Assembly: GCA_024362935.1 (NCBI GenBank)
Contig: JANCRA010000007.1
Coordinates: 6,388,503 to 6,452,502 of the forward strand
Direction: 5' to 3'
Source: Setophaga petechia
Taxonomy: Eukaryota > Chordata > Aves > Passeriformes > Parulidae
Length of the DNA: 64,000 nt
Within the stretch, counting starts at the first letter, position 1. Each line of letters begins with the position of its first letter. Position numbers and translations under genes: made by a program. The notes under the pieces are model-generated. The model was not told where the DNA came from, made no database searches, and saw nothing but the letters and a program-made list of their open reading frames with translations. Shown piece by piece: positions 60,717-64,000 of this stretch.

Positions 60717-62634
60717 TTTTTTTCAGAGATGGTGTTTCCATGAAGTGTTTCCATTTGATCCCTCTGATCAAGTTTTATAATATATGAAGAAAACCTCTGA
60801 TAGTACAGAAATGTTGCTTACAAACCATGGCATTGAAACATTAAGATTCTGTCAAATATTGTGAGCATTTTTGGCTTTGATTAATTTGTAGCTTTGTTAC
60901 ACTTGATATATAATGGGATATTCTGCCTATAAATAAGGAGTCTTTCAAAAAAACTCCTATAAAAAGAAAAATCATACTAATCTCTTAGTCTCCATGAAGA
61001 CTTGAAATGGCTAAAATATGGAAAGAATGAACAATTTATTTTTAAACAGGTGTTAAATTTCTCATTTTAAATGAATATCTCTACCTCCTTTTACCTGGGC
61101 TTCACAGTAACAAATGGTAAGAGACATTTTCAGATCTGTTCTTATTTGTTGCTTCTCCATAGTGAAGAGCATCAATCCTTTTGCTCTTTCATCAAAAAGA
61201 TTTTCCACATCCCTAATCTTTCTTGCTATCCCTCCCTGCTCAGTGTGCTTTAACCTGGCAGAACAAGCCATGATTAGCTCCAAGGCCAAGTGGAGTGACT
61301 TGAGGTGCCCATTTTACACTCAGAGCAGACACCTGCCCTGCACACAGAGGATGTTCTTGCTTTCTGGTTTCCACCTCACTAATGGGTACTTTTAGAGATA
61401 ATTTAGTTCAGCATTACCAGATAAAACCCTTTAGCCAGGGCTATAAAGAACATCAGAAAAGATGGCTCTAATGATGCCTGAATATCAAAAATCTGTGGCA
61501 TCATCATAAATCCAAGGCAGTCAGGAGGAAAACCTGCATATGGCATCCTTCACCTGCACCCCAAAATCTGCCTGGCTGTTCAGAGGGAAAGGGGGAGAGA
61601 AGCAGAAAAGTTTCTGCCTGGCTGCAAGAAACCCAGTGATTTTTTCAATCTTAAGGTGTTGTCTTTTCTGTACAGAATCTTATGATCAATGTAACCATTT
61701 TTTCCTGCTTTCACACCTGTTTGATTTTCTTTGTTGCATTGGTGCACAGCTGGAAGAACTGCCCTGAACAAGCTGATGCAGAAACATGAACACTTAGAGA
61801 AGCAATGACTCACAGGGATGCATCCACCTGCCAATGCAGCAGTCTGAGGAAAATCCAGAGCATTTTCAGTGACTCTTTGAGGGAATAAAGAGCAGAATGA
61901 CACCATTAGAAACACTATTTCCCAAATGCACAGGTAAGAAAGGAATTGTTGCTCTCCCTCCCCTGCACTGAGCGCTGCAGCAGGGGAGGGAGAACAACAT
62001 TAACATTTTGAGGAATGAAGAGTTTTTGAGCACTATTTTGCCATAAGGCAGCTTAGCCTGTTTGTGAGATAAGGGCAGCCTCTTGCCTTTGAAAAGCCTC
62101 CTGCTGATAAAACCAAGAGCAGAAATCAAGGGCCTTAAAAGTACCCTGAAGTGCTTTACTGAGCAGGGACAGGTTTGTGTGTGCCTCAAGGCTTCACACA
62201 ACCCTTGCTGTCATTGGCAGGGACTGAAGAGTCCAAAGTCCCTTAAATACCCACTTAGACATTTCCAACTAGCACACAGTGAATGTATTCCAGATCAGCT
62301 CCCCATGTTTCAGGAGCCAAACCCAGTGCCCAGAACTGGAAGAAGCTGCAGTCATGCTTAGGTCATAACCTGAATTTTTCAAAATTCCTGCCTGCTTTTC
62401 TCCCCCACTGCTCATCCTACATTGATTAAAACAAATAGATGGAAAGAGGCAGACACAGGATCCTTTGGGACCTGGGCAGGGGATCCAAGCTTTGCTTCCT
62501 GACCATTTAACAAGGCAATTTCTGTAGCCAAACACAAACACTGAGCTCCAGAACTAATGTGGTTGGGTTTCTGAACCTGAGGTTTCAATAAAAATGCTGC
62601 ATGCTGCTACCCCTCCTGCCTTTTGTTTTGACAA
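60717..62634. other. Unique sequence, nothing recognised
   Basis: No repeat or gene recognised. 60800-61300 is AT-rich and repeat-free and could hold conserved non-coding sequence, which only an alignment could show. Confidence 0.4.
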
Positions 62635-62677
62635 CAGAGGATGGTTTGGGCTGGAAGGGGCCTTAAAAATCAGCCAC
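62635..62677 (-). mobile_element. CR1 LINE 3' end remnant, very short
   Basis: AGAGGATGGTTTGGGCTGGA followed by AGGGGCCTTAAA is the last 40 or so bases of a CR1 in reverse complement. Nothing upstream of it aligns. Confidence 0.6.
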
Positions 62678-63342
62678 ACAAACATTTTGGACACCATCAT
62701 TGTTAATGATGCTTCATGGTTAATTACATTTTTTCTGCTTTAAGCTTTTCATAATATCAAATTCTACCATGACTCCTTTAAAGAAGAGAACTCTGCATGA
62801 GCAGTAGCTTCATTTAGACAGAGATTACCCTCTCTGAATTTGTAAATATATTAGAAGATAAATATTAATAAGATTAGTCTATATGGGGAAATTAGAAAGA
62901 TCTATGAATAATGTTGCCCTGTATAATTGAACACACAGACCTATCATGCTATTAAGGGAACCTGATTAGGCCTGATTTGCAAAACTGGAGAGAGTAAAAT
63001 AATCAAACTGATTAATACATGAAGTGGGGCAAAGCAATCTGTTCTTAGCTCCCTGCTCTGTTCCACCAAAGCCTGGCATCCCCAGCACTGAGGAGCACAG
63101 CCACCTCCTCCTCTAGTGCAGACATTCCAGCTGTGCTCACCCCTGCTCAGCAAAGATGAACAGAATGCAGCACTGTCAGAACTCAGGACATCCCTCTGGC
63201 TGTCCTGGATTGCCAGGGCCCCTGCCAAGGGGCTCAGAGATCCCAAGACCCCAGTGACTTTGATTATGACCCATGGAGCAAGTTACCAACCTTATATGAG
63301 GATCTGCAAGCCACCAAAGTCCAAGTAGAATAATAATTAGTT
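62678..63342. other. Unique AT-rich then GC-richer sequence
   Basis: 62700-62960 is AT-rich and repeat-free. 63050-63250 is GC-richer with short frames on both strands. No gene recognised. Confidence 0.4.
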
Positions 63343-63830
63343 TGTCACGGGGTGGAAAGATAGATTTTTTAGGGTTTTTAGAATGGGGGTTCAGGAGGCA
63401 AGATGGAGGAATCTGGGCATGTCCAGCCTTTCCCCTTGTTCCTCTTGGCCTCCATCTTCTGCTGTGATGGTGGCACTTTTAGATTGGTTTAGAGTAGAAG
63501 CTCACTGCCTAACATAGGTGAGCTATTGGGAAGTGATTGTAAATATTGCACACGTAGTTTTTAGTATAAAAAGGTTTAGAGTAGAAGCTCACTGCCTAAC
63601 ATAGGTGAGGTATTGGGAAATTATGGTAAATAATATACATGTAGTTTTTAGTATAAAACGACAACACCACCCCAAGGATGGGCAGAGTGCCTCTGTCTAT
63701 CCTGCTGAACAGACCTCAGCAGGCCAGAGAAAGAATTTTATAGATAAGGAACAATAAACAACCTTGAGAATGAGAACTGAGGAGTTCTGACTCCTTCCAC
63801 CACCAGGCTGGTAAAAGGGACTTTCTAGCA
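63343..63830 (+). mobile_element. LTR with duplicated promoter segment
   Basis: Begins TGTCACGGGGTGGAAAG and probably ends near GGGACTTTCTAGCA. AATAAA is at 63753-63758, followed by a CTGAGGAGTTCTGACTCC segment. An 87-bp piece is tandemly duplicated (63486-63572 and 63573-63659, 9 differences, about 90% identity), and each copy holds TATAAA (63565-63570 and 63652-63657). I recognise the LTR type from songbirds. No target-site duplication was found. Confidence 0.75.
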
Positions 63831-64000
63831 CATCTCAGGGTCACTGTGACCAGCTAAAGCCCAGGACAGCACTGTGGGACAGGCCAGGCTGAGGCACAGC
63901 TGGAATGCTCCAGTTCAGGGGGTTATGGCACAGGGTTATGGACACCTGCAGCACAGCACAACAGGCCAATGGCACCTGTGGGGCAGACAGGCCCTGAACC
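63831..64000. other. Sequence beyond the LTR to the window edge
   Basis: GC-richer 170 bp with no recognised gene. It might be internal ERV sequence of the preceding LTR, but no primer-binding site is evident directly after its end. Confidence 0.35.

Noticed and set aside
1..64000. tRNA, rRNA or spliceosomal RNA genes
   Set aside because: No T-arm box (GGTTCRANYCC-type) in a foldable context and no U6- or rRNA-like blocks were noticed by eye. A covariance-model scan would settle it.

Overview
The window reads as nuclear DNA from a bird, most likely a songbird (Passeriformes). This rests on recognition of repeat families, without a database search. The main markers are many 5'-truncated 3' ends of CR1 LINEs, the typical avian LINE, two of which still show a short TTCTGTGATTCTATG-like tail. 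There are also several solo LTRs of the AATAAA-bearing kinds that are common in songbird genomes. I see no bacterial, phage or organellar signature and no operon structure.

I found no protein-coding gene that I can support. Open frames elsewhere have lengths expected by chance (roughly 60-170 codons). The only long ones (about 190-346 codons) lie inside tandem repeats. The window is therefore intergenic or lies within a large intron. A few exon-like segments are listed as weak candidates; one of 72 bp (1832-1903) has good splice sites on both sides and one frame open throughout.

Layout. 0-14 kb: mostly unique AT-rich sequence with CR1 pieces at 2.6, 9.4, 9.7 and 13.8 kb, a diverged 348-bp-offset duplication at 4.8/5.2 kb, a perfect-stem hairpin at 3.25 kb and an LTR-like repeat at 12.0 kb. 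14.4-15.7 kb: a nest of simple repeats (TA/TG microsatellite, A-rich tract, 39-bp minisatellite). 16.5-27 kb: scattered CR1 pieces and two copies of an LTR-like repeat at 24.9 and 26.1 kb. 27.9-29.4 kb: the most unusual segment. A pyrimidine-rich tract leads into a short CpG-dense core with a strong CTCF-like site, then into about 1 kb of 22-bp minisatellite with GGGG every 11 bp. 32.0 kb: the longest CR1 piece. 34.6-35.3 kb: a 23-bp minisatellite. 38-51 kb: several LTRs (38.2, 39.0, 44.5, 49.6, 50.8 kb), two with target-site duplications. 53-64 kb: CR1 pieces at 53.7, 57.0 and 62.6 kb, and an LTR at 63.3 kb whose promoter region is duplicated.

There is no gene set working together here. The content is repeat biology plus one candidate regulatory/structural locus at 28.3 kb. 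I found no undescribed gene system.
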